Below, piece after piece: positions 27,650-40,632 of a DNA stretch of 64,000 nucleotides. Each line of letters begins with the position of its first letter. Position 1 is the stretch's first letter. The notes beneath the pieces are model-generated. The model saw only the letters and a list, made by a program, of their open reading frames with translations. It did not search any database and was not told the origin of the DNA. Where the stretch lies: positions 51,006,384 through 51,070,383 of the forward strand of contig NC_037093.1 of assembly GCF_002994745.2 (NCBI RefSeq). Direction: 5' to 3'. This DNA is from Rosa chinensis. Its lineage: Eukaryota; Streptophyta; Magnoliopsida; Rosales; Rosaceae. The translations under genes and the position numbers were made by a program.

Positions 27650-30600
27650 ATGGAGGAAGACGAAGACAGGATTTTGCTGAGCAGTTTGGGCGTCACGTCG
27701 GCCAATCCCGAAGATATTGAGAGGCACATTTTATCTGAGGTATGCCAATAATCGAATTCCAATTGCATTGCTTTGCTTTGTATGCCACTTTAATCGAAAC
27801 CATGATTTTTAGCTGCTAAAAGATAATGGATTTGGTAATGGAAGTTTAGGAATTGACTGTAGTTAGTACTTGACTGTAGGTTAAGAATAATGGCAATGCC
27901 GGTGACATTGGTGAGGCTGGAGGGAGCAATGAGGAGGAGGAGTTGGGGGAGAAACCGGAGAGTGTTGATCCATCCGTGGCCAGCCACGCCAAACTCTATA
28001 ACAAATTGAGGGCAGTTGAGTTTGAAATCGATGCGGTGGCATCCACTGTCGAGCATGAACAAGGCGGGAATGAAGATGGCATTCGTGATGGTGATGATGG
28101 CGAGGAACGGGGGGATAAGGAGGATGATGTTGAGGCTTCTGATAACCTTCAGCATGCTTTGGCCACTGATAGACTACGGAGTCTGAAGAAAACAAAGGCT
28201 CAACTTGAGAAAGAGCTTTCGGACTTGGGCAAGCAAAGACCTTCTAAGGGTATTGAGCTTGACAGAGTCTTGTCTAATATTGTCAAGGAAAAGCCTGCAC
28301 CCAAGAGGAAGTTGAAACAGGTTCAGAAGTCTGGCAAAAAACAAGAAAAGCGGGTTAAAACAGTCTCATTTGATGAGGATGATGATTTTGATGCCGTGTT
28401 GGATGCAGCCTCCACAGGGTTTGTTGAAACGGTGAGTTCAACTGAACACAGTTTAATCCTTTTCACCTTACCTTGTTCAAAATTTTGTTCTGGGAATACG
28501 AGTAATTAAGGAATTACTAGTAAGTTTGTAGAAATGATAAGTTCTAAACTGTTTATTGTTGAAAAAAAGGAAGAGAGAACAGGATAGCTAACCTTAAGCT
28601 GTTGATATGCCAGGAAAGAGATGAATTAGTTCGAAAAGGGATCTTAACTCCTTTCCATAAACTAAAGGGCTTTGAACGCCGCCTTCAAGATGGAGGGCCA
28701 TCTCAGAGGCATAATGATCCCGCAGAAGAAGACAGAAATGATGATTTATTTTCAGCCAGTGTTGCTAGAGCAGCCCAATCAATATCAAAGGCTGCACAAG
28801 CCCGCCCAACTACAAAGCTACTTGATTCGGAAGCTCTACCAAGGCTTGAGGCAGCCACCTATTCTTTCCAGAGGCTAAGGAAACCTCTGAAAATCCCCCA
28901 ATCCCTTGAAAATGATACACAGAAGAACAAAAAATCAGGAACAAGAAGGAAGCGTCCTTTGCCTGAGAAGCGATGGAGAAATCGCATTTCTCTTGAGGAA
29001 ATGAATTTGAACGGAAACGGTATGTTCAGTAATCTCCTACGACTTGTGGTGTTTGGTAGTTGTATGACAGAGAGGAATGTTCTAAAAGAAAGTTGTTGTA
29101 GCATTGTTATATCTATTCTCTACAAGTAAGTTATTTTATAGCATGCCTACGACTTGGCCTGGTGTCAATAACAGTGTATGACAGGGTTTCTTTACACATT
29201 TTGACTTGGATTTATTAGTATGTTATGTCATGTCTACAGTTTAGCATTTAACATTTATAATTAAATAACGCTTGAGGTTTAAAGATCAGACATGTTGGTG
29301 GACTTTGATGATGAGACATGTTGTTTTACTTGCAGAGGTGAGCACCCCTAGGGAAGAAGAAAACCAGGAAGATACTGGAGATATAGATGATGATGAGTAT
29401 CCTCATGTTACCCTTGAAGGGGGCTTGAAAATCCCTGAGTACATTTTTGAACAACTCTTTGACTATCAAAAAGTAGGGGTCCAGTGGCTCTGGGAATTGC
29501 ATTGCCAAAAAGCAGGTGGAATCATTGGAGATGAGATGGGTCTTGGTAAAACCATCCAGGTCTTATCTTTCCTTGGTGCACTGCATTTCAGTCGTATGTA
29601 CAAACCAAGCATTATTGTATGCCCGGTTACACTATTGCGACAATGGAGAAGGGAGGCTAAGAAATGGTACCCAAGCTTTCATGTGGAGTTACTTCATGAT
29701 TCTGCTCAGGACTCAAGTAATAGAAAAAAACAATATAAATCTTCTGGAAGTGATTCTGATAGTGAAGGTTCACTGGATAGTGATTATGAGAGACCTGTAT
29801 CATCCAAAGGTGCCAGAAAATGGGATGCCTTGATAAATCGTGTTTTGAGGTCAGAATCTGGGTTGCTTATTACAACTTATGAGCAACTTCGTATCGTTGG
29901 GGAAAAATTGCTGGACGTTGACTGGGGTTATGCAGTTTTGGATGAAGGACACCGAATTCGGAATCCAAACGCAGAAATTACTCTAGTTTGTAAACAGTTA
30001 CAAACAGTACACCGTATTATCATGACGGGTGCCCCAATTCAGAACAAGCTGACTGAACTGTGGTCCTTGTTTGATTTTGTCTTCCCTGGAAAGTTGGGGG
30101 TTTTGCCCATATTTGAGGCTGAGTTTGCCGTTCCCATATCTGTTGGCGGTTATGCGAATGCTTCACCGTTACAAGTATCGACAGCTTACAGGTTCACATT
30201 TGATATCTTTTACATTTAGAAAAGGATCAGACGATGGCTACTTTTTCACTGTGCAATGTGCAGAACTGAATTATTACTTTTATGCAACAATTATTGGAAG
30301 ATTTTTTGACTATTTGAGTTATTTGGAATTCAGCCATTAAAGAAAAAAAAATTACACATAATTGTGAAATGCTCTTTTCTTAACTCTATTTTCCCAAATT
30401 GTTCAGAGTTATATACATAATCTACAATTTTATATTGTGCAGGTGTGCTGTGGTTCTGCGAGATCTGATCATGCCGTATCTCCTCCGGCGCATGAAGGCT
30501 GATGTGAATGCACATCTTCCTAAGAAGACTGAACATGTCATCTTTTGCAGCCTCACCACTGAGCAACGATCTGCATATAGAGCTTTTCTTGCCAGCTCTG

Positions 30601-32889
30601 ATGTGGAACAGATTTTGGACGGCAATAGGAATTCACTTTATGGAATTGATGTGATGCGTAAAATTTGCAACCACCCTGATCTGCTTGAGAGGGAACATGC
30701 TGGCCAGAATCCTGATTATGGGAATCCTGAGCGCAGTGGGAAAATGAAAGTTATTGCCCAAGTTCTTAAAGCTTGGAAGGAGCAAGGTCATCGTGTTCTT
30801 CTATTTATGCAAACCCAACAAATGCTTGACATTATTGAAAGTTTTCTGGTCGCTGGTGAATATAGCTACAGAAGGATGGACGGTCTGACTGCCATCAAAC
30901 ACAGAATGGCCTTAATAGATGAATTTAACAACTCAAATGATGTGTTTATTTTCATCCTTACGACTAAAGTAGGAGGTCTAGGGACAAATTTGACAGGTGC
31001 AAATAGGGTGCTCATCTTTGACCCTGACTGGAACCCTTCAACTGACATGCAGGTATTTTTTCATATTTTTTCTTTTTGGCTTGATTATTCTTTCAATTTG
31101 AAGGTTGGATGCAGATGTTGGAATTTCTAAACTAGTTTTGTCCATTGCAAAGGTTACTATATTTGTTAGTTTTGATAGATATGTTTCCTTGTGAGACCTT
31201 ATCAGCATTCAGCAGAACAAATTCTTCTGTTGTGTTTCTGATTAAAATAATATTTACAGCATTCTTTTAACCTTGTTTGAAAAACTTGAAATCTTTCTGT
31301 CTGGTGAAACATACTTTTGTAATCTTAATAATAGGCCAGGGAGCGTGCTTGGCGTATTGGTCAGAAGCGGGACGTAACTATATATAGATTGATTACTCGT
31401 GGAACTATAGAAGAGAAGGTGTATCATAGACAGATTTACAAACATTTTCTCACGAATAAGATATTGAAAAACCCCCAGCAGAGAAGGTTCTTTAAAGCTC
31501 GAGATATGAAGGATCTCTTCATTCTGAATGATGAGGGAGACAGTGGGGCTACTGAAACAGCTAATATATTTGGGCAGTTATCTGAAGATGCCAATGTTGT
31601 TTGTGCTCAGAAAGATGACCACAGTACGCGAGAGTCTAAGAAAGTTACTGTACCATATACCAATGCTTCTGCTGGCAAAAGAAGGAACTCTGAGATTGAA
31701 TCATCAAGGAGAAATGGAAAAGAAAAAGCTGATCACAGTGAGGGCGATGTGGACGAAGAAACAAATATTCTGAAGTGTCTTTTTGACACGCAAGGGATCC
31801 ATGTAAGTTTCTTCTCTGTGCTTCTATATACATATCGTTCAATTATAATATTTGCCTATTTGGATGTATTTGTTAACTGTGGTACTTATTGTGAGGTGAG
31901 ATTGTCATTTTTCTTTACGAAATAGTCCAGAAGTTGTTTAGTTGTCTTCAGTAAAATACTGAAATGATTGCAGTCACTTTTTGGTGACTAGAGTTTTGGA
32001 ATAAGTCTTGGTTGTCATTGGTATGGATTCTGGTTTTGTTGGAGAAAGAGAGATATATTTCACATATCTAGATGTATTATAAAGTCTGGTTTGTTGGAGA
32101 TAATATATATTCCAAATTATTGACATTTTTAAATGCTCAAGTCAGACTTCCATCTTCCTCTTACAGTTTCTTTTCGTTTTTTCTTTAACTTGGTGTTCAT
32201 TTTCACTACAGAGTGCTATGAACCATGATGTGATCATGAATGCCCATGATGAAGAGAAGATGAGGCTTGAGGAGCAAGCTTCCCAAGTTGCACAAAGAGC
32301 AGCAGAAGCATTGCGCCAGTCACGAATGCTTCGGAGCCGTGACAGTGTATCTGTCCCCACATGGACTGGGAAATCAGGAATGGCAGGTGCACCATCAGCT
32401 GTCCGTGGGAAATTTGGTTCTACTGTGAATTCCCGATTGATAAGTAATACCAAACCCTCCGCTGAAGTTTCCAACAGTAGAACAAATGGGTTCGTGGCTG
32501 GGGCGTCTGCCGGGAAGGCATTATCTTCTGCTGAATTACTAGCAAGAATTCGAGGAAACCAGGAAAAAGCTGTTGAAGCTGGAATTGAGCAACAGTTTGG
32601 GATGGCTTCTAGTTCTTCTAGCAGAGGAAAAGCCGTGGATGCTGGGCCTTCTAGGCAGTCACAGAACTTGGGTGGAGTGCCACCTGAAGTACTGATTCGT
32701 AAGATCTGTACATTCCTCCGAGAAAGAGGTGGAAGTACGAATTCTGCCACAATAGTGCAGCATTTTAAGGATAGAATACCCTCAAAAGATCTTCCCTTGT
32801 TTAAGAATCTTTTGAAGGAAATAGCAAAGCTAGAGAAAACCCCGAGCGGATCAGTTTGGGTTCTAAAGCCAGAGTTTCATCAACAGTAA
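27650..32889 (+). CDS. CHR8: CSB/ERCC6-type SNF2 ATPase (CHR8-like)
   Basis: Nuclear DNA-dependent ATPase of the Cockayne syndrome B group, acting in transcription-coupled nucleotide excision repair. Seven coding exons (27650-27739, 27880-28431, 28614-29019, 29336-30191, 30443-31052, 31335-31802, 32212-32889) give 1219 aa. The acidic, lysine-rich N-terminal part includes a coiled-coil-like stretch ([20 protein letters not shown]). SNF2 motifs follow: DEMGLGKT at residues 415-422 and DEGH at 552-555. The helicase C part has [31 protein letters not shown] and the [14 protein letters not shown] box. A C-terminal winged-helix-like region ([14 protein letters not shown]) corresponds to the conserved tail of CSB proteins. 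An acidic serine-rich insert lies between motifs Ia and II. Length and domain order match plant CHR8; an additional small exon between 29020 and 29335 cannot be excluded. Confidence 0.94.
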
Positions 32890-35016
32890 TTGATTCATTA
32901 CTTGAGAGTGCTGATTAGTTGGTGGATTTTGAGTTCTGCAGAGCTTATTAGCCACACAAAACTCCAAAGTCAGTCTTAAAGAACTGGAGTTTCCTTAGTC
33001 AAATCATTGTTGTGAATATCTTTTTGTAGGGCAAGGAATCTCAGTTCTTTGGTGGGTTTTGACACCATTTTGATCATGACCACACTGAATAGATATATTT
33101 TATCTGTACAGGAATTTGTAAACTGTGAGAATCTTCTCTTTCATAAATGACACGATAGAAGGTTTCTTATTAGAGTTCATTCGATCGGGTTGCATTTAGG
33201 TTTCTTTGCCACTACTGTACTTAATATTGAATGCATATGCGTTCTCAAAAAAAAAAAAATATTGAATGCATCTGGTTTCTACAACTTAGGTCGCCCGTCA
33301 AATCATTATAAAACAATGAAGCTTGCTTGAAGTGAACCTACAAACTATGGAAAAAAACACTGAATCAGTACAACTGTGGTACAAACAAAATATCACGTCT
33401 TAGAAACGAAAGGAATCGTTCCCGTTGTTTGCTAGGTGTAGGAAAACAACAGTGGAATACCCAACAATTCAAGACAATTAAGTTCATGCCCGCTTAGCTC
33501 GAGTGAATGTCCCTCAAGTTTTCCATAAACCGAGGGAGTATAATACGGTAGCTCATATGTTTGCCATTGTTAAGGACTGAGAATTTGTTTATTTGGTTAG
33601 AGGGATTCTTCCGCATACACAATGCAACCCTGCATGCATATCCACTGCCTGTCTTGATCAATGTCACTACTTGTTGCCAACTCTTAGCATGAACGTTGTA
33701 CATCAATTAGGCTTGATTCGGTAGAGGTAAACTAGTTAATACAAAAATAGAATAGTCTCAAATAGTCTACCAATAGTCTATTTGATGTATTAATACGATA
33801 ATATACTATAGACAAACCGAGCATAGTTAATTCATAATTTATAAACTCAACTTTCTTTCAATCTTTTCTTTATGCTTAAACTAATAAATGACGAAGGAGT
33901 AAGAACTCAGTTACATGTGAATTGTTCAAAACCTAATGTTCAATTAGCGTAGCTGAGCAAACCCTTGACCTAGCTACCAGTGTTATCATATGAATTGTTC
34001 AAAACCTAATGTTCAATTAGCGTAGCTGAGCAAATCCTTGGCCTAGCTAGCAGTGTTATCAATTACGCAGGTGACTTTGTGGTCGGTGGCCAAGTCTCCT
34101 ACCATTTTGGAGGAGATTGGATGAGAAAGCTTGACCAATACAAACTCATCAACATTTATCTTCCTGCAATGAATCAGCACTGCAGGACCAAACCAAAGCA
34201 TTTTGGTTTTGTGCCTATTTTCGTTTCCAAAAGGAAGGCAACGATACTTTTGTAACATGCCCTCCTTTGGCCGTGTCATGGTTGGGGATATGATCTACAC
34301 AAGAATGAGAGTAATATCAAAATGACTTCTTGTCTGTGTCACACTTGATTCTTTAGCAGAAAATGCAGGCACAACAACTATGAAATAATAAACATATCTA
34401 GAATTCCAAGCCATAGAAATCTGAATCATTCTTCCTTTGAACTAGTAGTAGGTTGGGGAGGAAAACATGCTAATACTTTAGGACATCTATGACTTTTATA
34501 TGTGAAAATAGCAAATACAATAGATATGGCAAAAGTTAAGAGGCCATACAAAATTCAAAATGAGGCAAAAGTTAAGCCCTGGCCTTAACCAGTGAATAAG
34601 TTGAGAAAGAAGATAGTAAGAGAAAGAGACAAAAAAGTCAAAACAAAATGGCAATCCGTCCTTTTTTTTTTGTCAACAGAGTCAAATTTGAAGAGGTGTG
34701 CATTATCATCCAACTAACAATAACTACACAGAGCAAATAGCAACTAAACAGATAAAACACCTCTCTATTATATACAAGTCAAAAGCTCAAATTTCAAGTT
34801 GCAGTGCCGGCTGCAGAAAAGAACATTGATAACAAGACAAAAGAAAATACATCGCAGAATAACAATTTTCCATATCTCAAGTATTTGGTACTTTGTTCTT
34901 TCTTTCTCTTCTCACATTTTCCTTTCTCCCTTTTTCCTCACAGAAAAAAAGAAAAAGAAGAAGAAAAAAACCAATAAAATGAAGACTTTGATTATAATTA
35001 ACAAATGCTCACTCCA
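32890..35016. other. Intergenic region between CHR8-like and NECAP genes
   Basis: This holds the 3' ends of two converging genes. Two minus-strand open frames (33494-33706, 70 codons; 34043-34279, 78 codons) have balanced composition, but I recognise no domain in them. They could be exons of a small or decayed gene. A 73-bp tandem duplication separates them (33918-34062). Confidence 0.4.
33918..34062. repeat. 73-bp tandem duplication
   Basis: The unit tgaattgttcaaaacctaat... begins at 33918 and again at 33991. The two copies differ at only a few positions, so the duplication is recent relative to the surrounding repeats. Confidence 0.9.
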
Positions 35017-36357
35017 TCAGAAAGCTGCCCATCCTACTGCATTTGTCTTTGTGGATGATCCTGATCCATTTGCTGGAGGCAGATTCCTCTGAAAATGATA
35101 ATAAGTAAATATACCATAAATCACACATTTGCATACAAGGTTAAGAAACTGCATAGCAAATGTGTATCAGCCGCACTCATTTGTAGAAGAAGAGGTTATC
35201 CTTTTCCTTGCCGAAACATTGATGATAAGCATACGCCATATATAGGCAAAAAATGTAAGCATGTGTGAAAAACAGCCTTCCAGATTTCCATTCACTATAG
35301 TACACCAATTCTAAGATCTAAATGCAATATAACATGTATAAACACCAGAAAATTGCTGCACGATTCACAATTCCCATGGAAGCAATCATGCTATAGCTAA
35401 TGATTATCAAAACATGCTATAAGTTCCAAACTCCATGCTTTAATCACTATGAGCTAACAATTCCAGCAACTAGCAAGCATCTTAACTCAAAAGCAACACT
35501 GAGAGTTAGCTACATTTCCATACCTCAATTTGAGAAAGATCCGAAAACGGGTCGGAGCTCTTTCTTGCATTATCCTGTGGAGGTTTGACACCACCAGAGC
35601 TGATCCTAGCAGCAACAGGATCATTTGGAGGCGGCGGCAGAGGTGACCTGAGTTTCCCGGACCCGGGTGGCGGGGCCAGGCTTAAAGCCGGCGATTTGGG
35701 CTTTGCCGACCCGGATAGCCCAGCTGCTGACAGCATCCCGGTCCCACTCGTCGGCTTCGGCTTCACATTTATCCTTATCGTCTCACCTTCCTACAGATCC
35801 CAACCAAATTTCTTAATCCTACGAAAATGTTCAAAAAACTGAAGTTTGGAAGATTTGAACTTTGCTACCTTCAATCTGTGATTCACCGCCGGGTGAACCT
35901 CAATGTGACTGTCGTCGTCGCCGCCGCCGCCGACGTCATTATCAGTCTCTCGCTTGACGTACTTGTCGTGATCGGAGAGCGCGACGTTGAAATCGAAGGC
36001 CTCGTTGCGCTCGGCGAACCCGAGGCCGATGAAGGCGTGCTTGCCGGTGCCGTCCTCGATCTTGAGGACGAAGTAGCGGGAGGAGTCGAGGACGGTCTCG
36101 ACGGAGGTCTCGCGCTGCCCCGGCGGGACGAAGCAGGCGGCGAAGAGCTCGCTGGAGTTGGGATCCTCGAGCCGGATCTCGCAGCGGTCCTTGCAGGACA
36201 CGACCCGGAGGCGACCCGTCCAGATCTTGTCGGACTGGAGCCACTCGCCGCACTTGTACCCGCCGGACGTCGACCGCGGCGGGATTTTGTAGACGGCGAC
36301 CTCGCGCACCACCAGCAGCGTGTGCTCGAACGACTCCTCCTCGTCCTCAAACGACAT
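35017..36357 (-). CDS. NECAP-like adaptin-ear-binding coat-associated protein
   Basis: Cytosolic accessory protein of clathrin-coated vesicles. Three coding exons (36357-35869, 35790-35524, 35088-35017) give 275 aa. Residues about 10-150 form the NECAP PH-like domain, including VREVAVYKIPPR, WTGRLRVVSCKDRCEIRLED and FIGLGFAERNEAFDFNVAL. A proline/serine-rich linker follows, with DPFSDLS, a DPF-type adaptor-binding word. The protein ends GWAAF, a WxxF-type motif that fits binding to adaptin ear domains. The first exon is much more GC-rich than its surroundings, with strong third-position GC. The gene is divergent to NOP10, with about 0.4 kb between this ATG and the NOP10 leader. Confidence 0.93.
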
Positions 36358-37021
36358 CGTTTCGGACCTTTATCGGATTCCGGTGACCAAATGCGGTGGC
36401 TCTGGTAATTAGCTAGTAAGGAAAGAATGTAGCTTTTGGAAACTGAATTGTGGCCGGAGGCTGAGAGAATTGAAATTTAGAGGTGGGTTTCACGTGGATT
36501 TGAAGTAATGGGAAGAAGGTGAGGGGAAGGTCTCAGCTTTGCTTTGCTAGGTGTGAAGGAGACGTGGGTTTGAAGAAGAAGAGGTGCTTGAAATGTCAAA
36601 ACATTCTCTCTGTGCTATTATTACGTTTTTGCCCCTATACTATTGGGCCGGTTTCAGATCCGATTGGAGGATCCGATATTAGGGCAATTTTGGAATTTCC
36701 CAAAAAAAGGCGTATATATTCCTCTTCTTAAACCCTAGAGAGAACCCTCCTCCGCGCCTACATTTGAGCTTCTCAGGTATGAATTTAGGGTTTTCTTTTT
36801 GTTTAGGGTTTATGAATTTTATTCGTGGAAATCTGTAAGATTATGTTTGCGAAGGTTTTTTCTGGGTCTGAAATCAATGATGTGATTTTCATGTTTAGGG
36901 GTTATAAGTTTGATGATGGAATTGTTGGGCGGATTATTGAGGTTTCATAGCAAGAATCGTGTGTTGGGTTAATGTGATATTGGTTTGAATTTTTCAGGAG
37001 GTTGAATAAGAAAGAGTTACC
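36358..37021 (+). promoter_or_regulatory. NECAP/NOP10 divergent promoter with site II, TATA and telo-box; NOP10 leader intron
   Basis: In NOP10 orientation there is a TGGGCC (site II) word at 36644-36649, a TATATATT at 36713-36720 and an AAACCCTA telo-box at 36730-36737. Site II plus telo-box is the known promoter pair of plant ribosome-biogenesis and ribosomal-protein genes, which suits an H/ACA snoRNP gene. A leader intron with GT at 36777 and AG at 36996-36997 is likely, beginning ctcag/gtatga and ending tttttcag/gagg. Confidence 0.7.
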
Positions 37022-38137
37022 ATGTATCTTCAGTTCTACATCAACGAGAATGGTGATAAAGTCTACACCACCAAGGTTTGTGATGATTGTCAATGTTGTA
37101 GCGCTTTTTATAACACATTAGCTAATAAACATGTACTAGTACTTAATTTTTAGTACAATGGGGAAGACCGGCTGAATGTGACTATTATTGGTTTACATGG
37201 ATTATATGTTGGGTTGTTGGCCTTTGGATTTTTTCTCCATTGGTTTCTGCTATCACTTAGCTTTTATTGCTTTTTCTGAATGCAGAAAGAATCACCACTG
37301 GGGCTTGCTACGCAATCTGCCCACCCTGGTAAGATAGTTGTTTTTATTCCGCTCAACTGCATTTGTTGTTGATGTAGTAGTCTGAATAGGTTTTTCCGGA
37401 ATTTTTATTGTGTCTTGCTGCTGTTCTTGGATAATAAGGTCCATTGAGGTATATTTTTCCTTTTTCTGTTTCTGTTTGTTTTTATGCTTCTGTTTTGTGT
37501 GAAAATGACCTCGTGTTTGGTAAACAATGCAGTCGTAGGATCCTGAATCTGCTAACAGTATCATTACAGACAGCTGAAACACACTCTAGTTCTAAATTCC
37601 TAGCTGATCACCTTTTATTCCATTCAAAGTTTCTAGATCCTTCAAATTGAAATTTCCCTATGGGCTTTTTTTAGTTTGTTGCTAGTCTAATTCAGCATAT
37701 ACAGTTGCTGGAACTTTGTATTCTTTATGGAGTTCAAATAATGCCTGTAGTATGATATGATCTAAGCGACTGCATACTGTATACATTTGGTGTAGGTTTC
37801 TTAGAAGGAAAATGCTTTTGAGATGAATTCCACTGCTGATAATTTAGTTGATTTTTCATTACAGTTTTTAGATTGGCACCGGATTGGGCCACAATAGTTG
37901 TTTCTTTTCATTGATCTAATTTTTTAATTTGAGATGGTTGGCTCAGGGAGAAAGTTCTCTATCTGCTGACTGTTTCATGAAAAAGGTTCCTGGTTCCTTT
38001 TTGTTTCTAACCTGCTTCAGTCTCCTTTATCAATTGCAGCCCGCTTCTCCCCTGATGACAAGTATTCAAGGCAAAGATATCTTCTGAAGAAGCGCTTTGG
38101 ATTGTTGCCAACCCAGCAGTCTCCTCTCAAATACTGA
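37022..38137 (+). CDS. NOP10: NOP10, H/ACA snoRNP core protein
   Basis: Small nucleolar protein that binds dyskerin (CBF5) in H/ACA particles, which direct rRNA pseudouridylation and also associate with telomerase RNA. Three coding exons (37022-37075, 37286-37328, 38040-38137) encode 64 aa, the normal eukaryotic length. The N-terminus [16 protein letters not shown] and the C-terminal [20 protein letters not shown] are the conserved NOP10 signatures, and the protein ends in QQSPLKY. All splice sites are GT-AG. Relics of intron 2, exon 3 and the 3' flank of this gene recur three times downstream (about 40.8, 50.4 and 58.8 kb). Confidence 0.96.
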
Positions 38138-39201
38138 AGATTTCACAGGGGCCGGTCAGCTGCATTCATGTCTTCTATATGGTGTTTCCACCGGTCTGAA
38201 AAGTCTTCCTTTGGAACTGGAACTGTGTATGACTTGATAGGAATGTTATCTTGTTGAACATTTGCTTTTGGGACTGTAATGTAGTAGTAGCACAGATCGT
38301 TATAGACTGCTTGTTGTTATCTTAAGCGTACTTGATTCCATAAATACTTTTTGCAAAGCTCTAGGTTTTTATCTACTAATCTCTAGGATTATAGGTTTAA
38401 ATAATATTTGAGCTCAGACTCACGGGTGCATTCATATGGTAAACCGCCAGAATTGAATCTTCTAATAGGAAATGTCTTTTGAGAAATGTAGAGATTTGAT
38501 TCATTTGATCAGACTTTGGGAATGATGGGGTCACTTGTTTTTGATGAGGATGATAGGGCTACTTCTAGGCTTTTAGCTTGTTAAACATAATAATTCATAC
38601 AGAAGGTACAGTACCTTACTTCCTACAAACAAGACAGGTTCACTTGAGGGATTTAGAAATTGGAATATCAGAGTACTCAACTCCATTTGTAGATTTATAG
38701 AACAGTACGTTTCCTTCAAACAAGAACATCATCAATGAATATGCATATACAAATTAGACCGCGCAGAAGGTCATACATTGCATTCTATCAACCACTCTTC
38801 ACTCCAGAAGCTCTCATTCCAAAAGCATCTTCAACGGCCTCATGCTTTTGCAGCAACGATTGAAATCTGCAGCCTACATATACAACTGCGGTATACCAGA
38901 CCTCTGCATGTTACAACAACCAATTAGGTCATGGTAGGATCATTAAACATCTAGAGTGTGAGAGCAAGTCCAGAGGTCGAATGATCTGAACCATATTTAA
39001 ATTGGAATCAAGTCTAACAAAAATAGTAGGATTCGGGATCAATGGACTGATATAAGAGCAATGAAGATGCATTAATCCTAGTTGAAACTTTAATTTTGAC
39101 TTATATCTGTTACAAAAAGAAGACTTCGAACTTTCATTGAACTGATAACCATTTTGACTTGATCCACTTACAACTTCGATCATCTATACATGACCTATTT
39201 A
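38138..39201. other. Intergenic: NOP10 3' flank and F-box 3' flank
   Basis: The left part is the NOP10 3' untranslated region, whose sequence recurs in the array. The right part (about 38710-38830) resembles 41340-41460, the flank of the F-box fragment, so it belongs to the F-box gene's 3' flank. No further gene was seen. Confidence 0.55.
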
Positions 39202-40353
39202 CTATGGCTGGACATTGCTCTCTGCATAACTTACTGCAAATCTAAAAAAATTGTTTCTTTCTCCGTGTACCTTTCTCAATGCCTCGGTTATAGGGTTATA
39301 CAAAAACAGGTTGTCCGGTTCATTATGTGCACCAACTTCATATCCTTTTTTGCTGAAAACAAATTGATCCTTCCAAACTCCTCTCAATAACAACCAACTT
39401 CCTTCACATAGCGACGGCCATCTGATTCTCATTTGTTCAATCCAATCAGATTCCTGATCAGCAGTACTGTCCACCCAAAGCACTAAGTTGTCACCCTGAT
39501 CCACACCTACAACTGCAAGTGAATTTCTCCATGAAACTAATGTTGGGAGGATGCTATTGTCACTGACATAGCATATTTCTTCTGGTAGTGATTTACATAT
39601 ATCCTTGAAGGCCTCATCATGTAAACTAAACGAAACGACAGCAAATCCATTGGATGTATGCTCTACCAACCAATACAGCACTCCATTCAAGGTAGTAGAC
39701 TGATTTGTATAACACATTTTACATGATGCAAGTCCAATTCTCGACTCAACTACTCTCCAAGAAGGTGTATTCTGGGTGAAGACTGCGGCTCCAAAACCAA
39801 GTTTTAGGGGATCATCCGGATCATCACTACCATATGGGAAAACTTCCACCATTTTGTACACATTGGTGCTATGCATGAAATCAAAACCTATAAGAGGATA
39901 GGAAGTAGCATTCTCAAGTTCCTTCTCAAAGGAATGACGATGATAACTAAATTGTGTTGTTGCTGGGTTCCATACTATTATGGCTAATACATTACCATCA
40001 AGAAACTTATTACAGCAAACTAACCCATTACTAGATCCCACAAAATCTAAATCCCATCTTGCATCGTTGGGGAGGAAAGGTATATTCAAACTTGAAAGTG
40101 CCGTTTCTTCGTCGGCAAGTAATGAGATTCCAGCTGGTTTCTGATCAGCAAGAGAAGAGGAGGAGATGAGGAGGAGGCGGCGAGAGCTGTGAAGACGATG
40201 TCTGTCCAGGAAATATGAAGTTCTAGTGAAAGCATTCCACTCTTTCGATACACACCTAAACCTATATATAGACTTGAGAGGCAGTTTTGAGAGAATTTCT
40301 ACTAGAACACTTTCATCAGCTACAGCCAGAAAATTAGAGCTTCCAGCATCCAT
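39202..40353 (-). CDS. F-box protein with FBA-type C-terminal domain (intact copy)
   Basis: Likely substrate receptor of an SCF ubiquitin ligase. Single exon, 383 aa from the ATG at 40353. I prefer this start over an in-frame ATG at 40494 because the paralogues at 46188 and 53775 start at the matching place. The F-box lies at about residues 8-50 (VLVEILSKLPLKSIYRFRCV, then SKEW). A type-1/3 F-box-associated region follows, with GSSNGLVCC, VWNPAT and SWRVVE, LNGVLYWLVE and a C-terminal DNLFLYNPITEALRKV. It is the only complete F-box copy in the local family. Three other copies, all broken, lie at 41.8, 45-46 and 53 kb, and a short remnant lies at 61.4 kb. The substrate is unknown. Confidence 0.9.
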   Translation of the reverse strand: MDAGSSNFLAVADESVLVEILSKLPLKSIYRFRCVSKEWNAFTRTSYFLDRHRLHSSRRLLLISSSSLADQKPAGISLLADEETALSSLNIPFLPNDARWDLDFVGSSNGLVCCNKFLDGNVLAIIVWNPATTQFSYHRHSFEKELENATSYPLIGFDFMHSTNVYKMVEVFPYGSDDPDDPLKLGFGAAVFTQNTPSWRVVESRIGLASCKMCYTNQSTTLNGVLYWLVEHTSNGFAVVSFSLHDEAFKDICKSLPEEICYVSDNSILPTLVSWRNSLAVVGVDQGDNLVLWVDSTADQESDWIEQMRIRWPSLCEGSWLLLRGVWKDQFVFSKKGYEVGAHNEPDNLFLYNPITEALRKVHGERNNFFRFAVSYAESNVQP

Positions 40354-40594
40354 TCTGTTGAAACTATGAGAGAGGCAATAAACACAACAATAATTAACTT
40401 GGTCTGTTCTTGTATTTTTAGATATTATAGTGGTATTACCAGCCAAACTCGATATCAAACTAGAAAACCTATTCCATCTAGGAGTAGGAAACATAATATA
40501 CTCAACCCAAGAAGTAGCAAAATAAAACTTTTGTTGCTTGCTGGAACTTATTTATATATATAATTTCAGGCGTATTTCCAAATTGAATCCCTGA

Positions 40595-40632
<38 letters not shown>

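Noticed and set aside
35827..36408. 193-codon plus-strand frame opposite NECAP exon 1
   Set aside because: The GC-rich third positions of the real NECAP exon remove stops on the other strand; no domain is seen.
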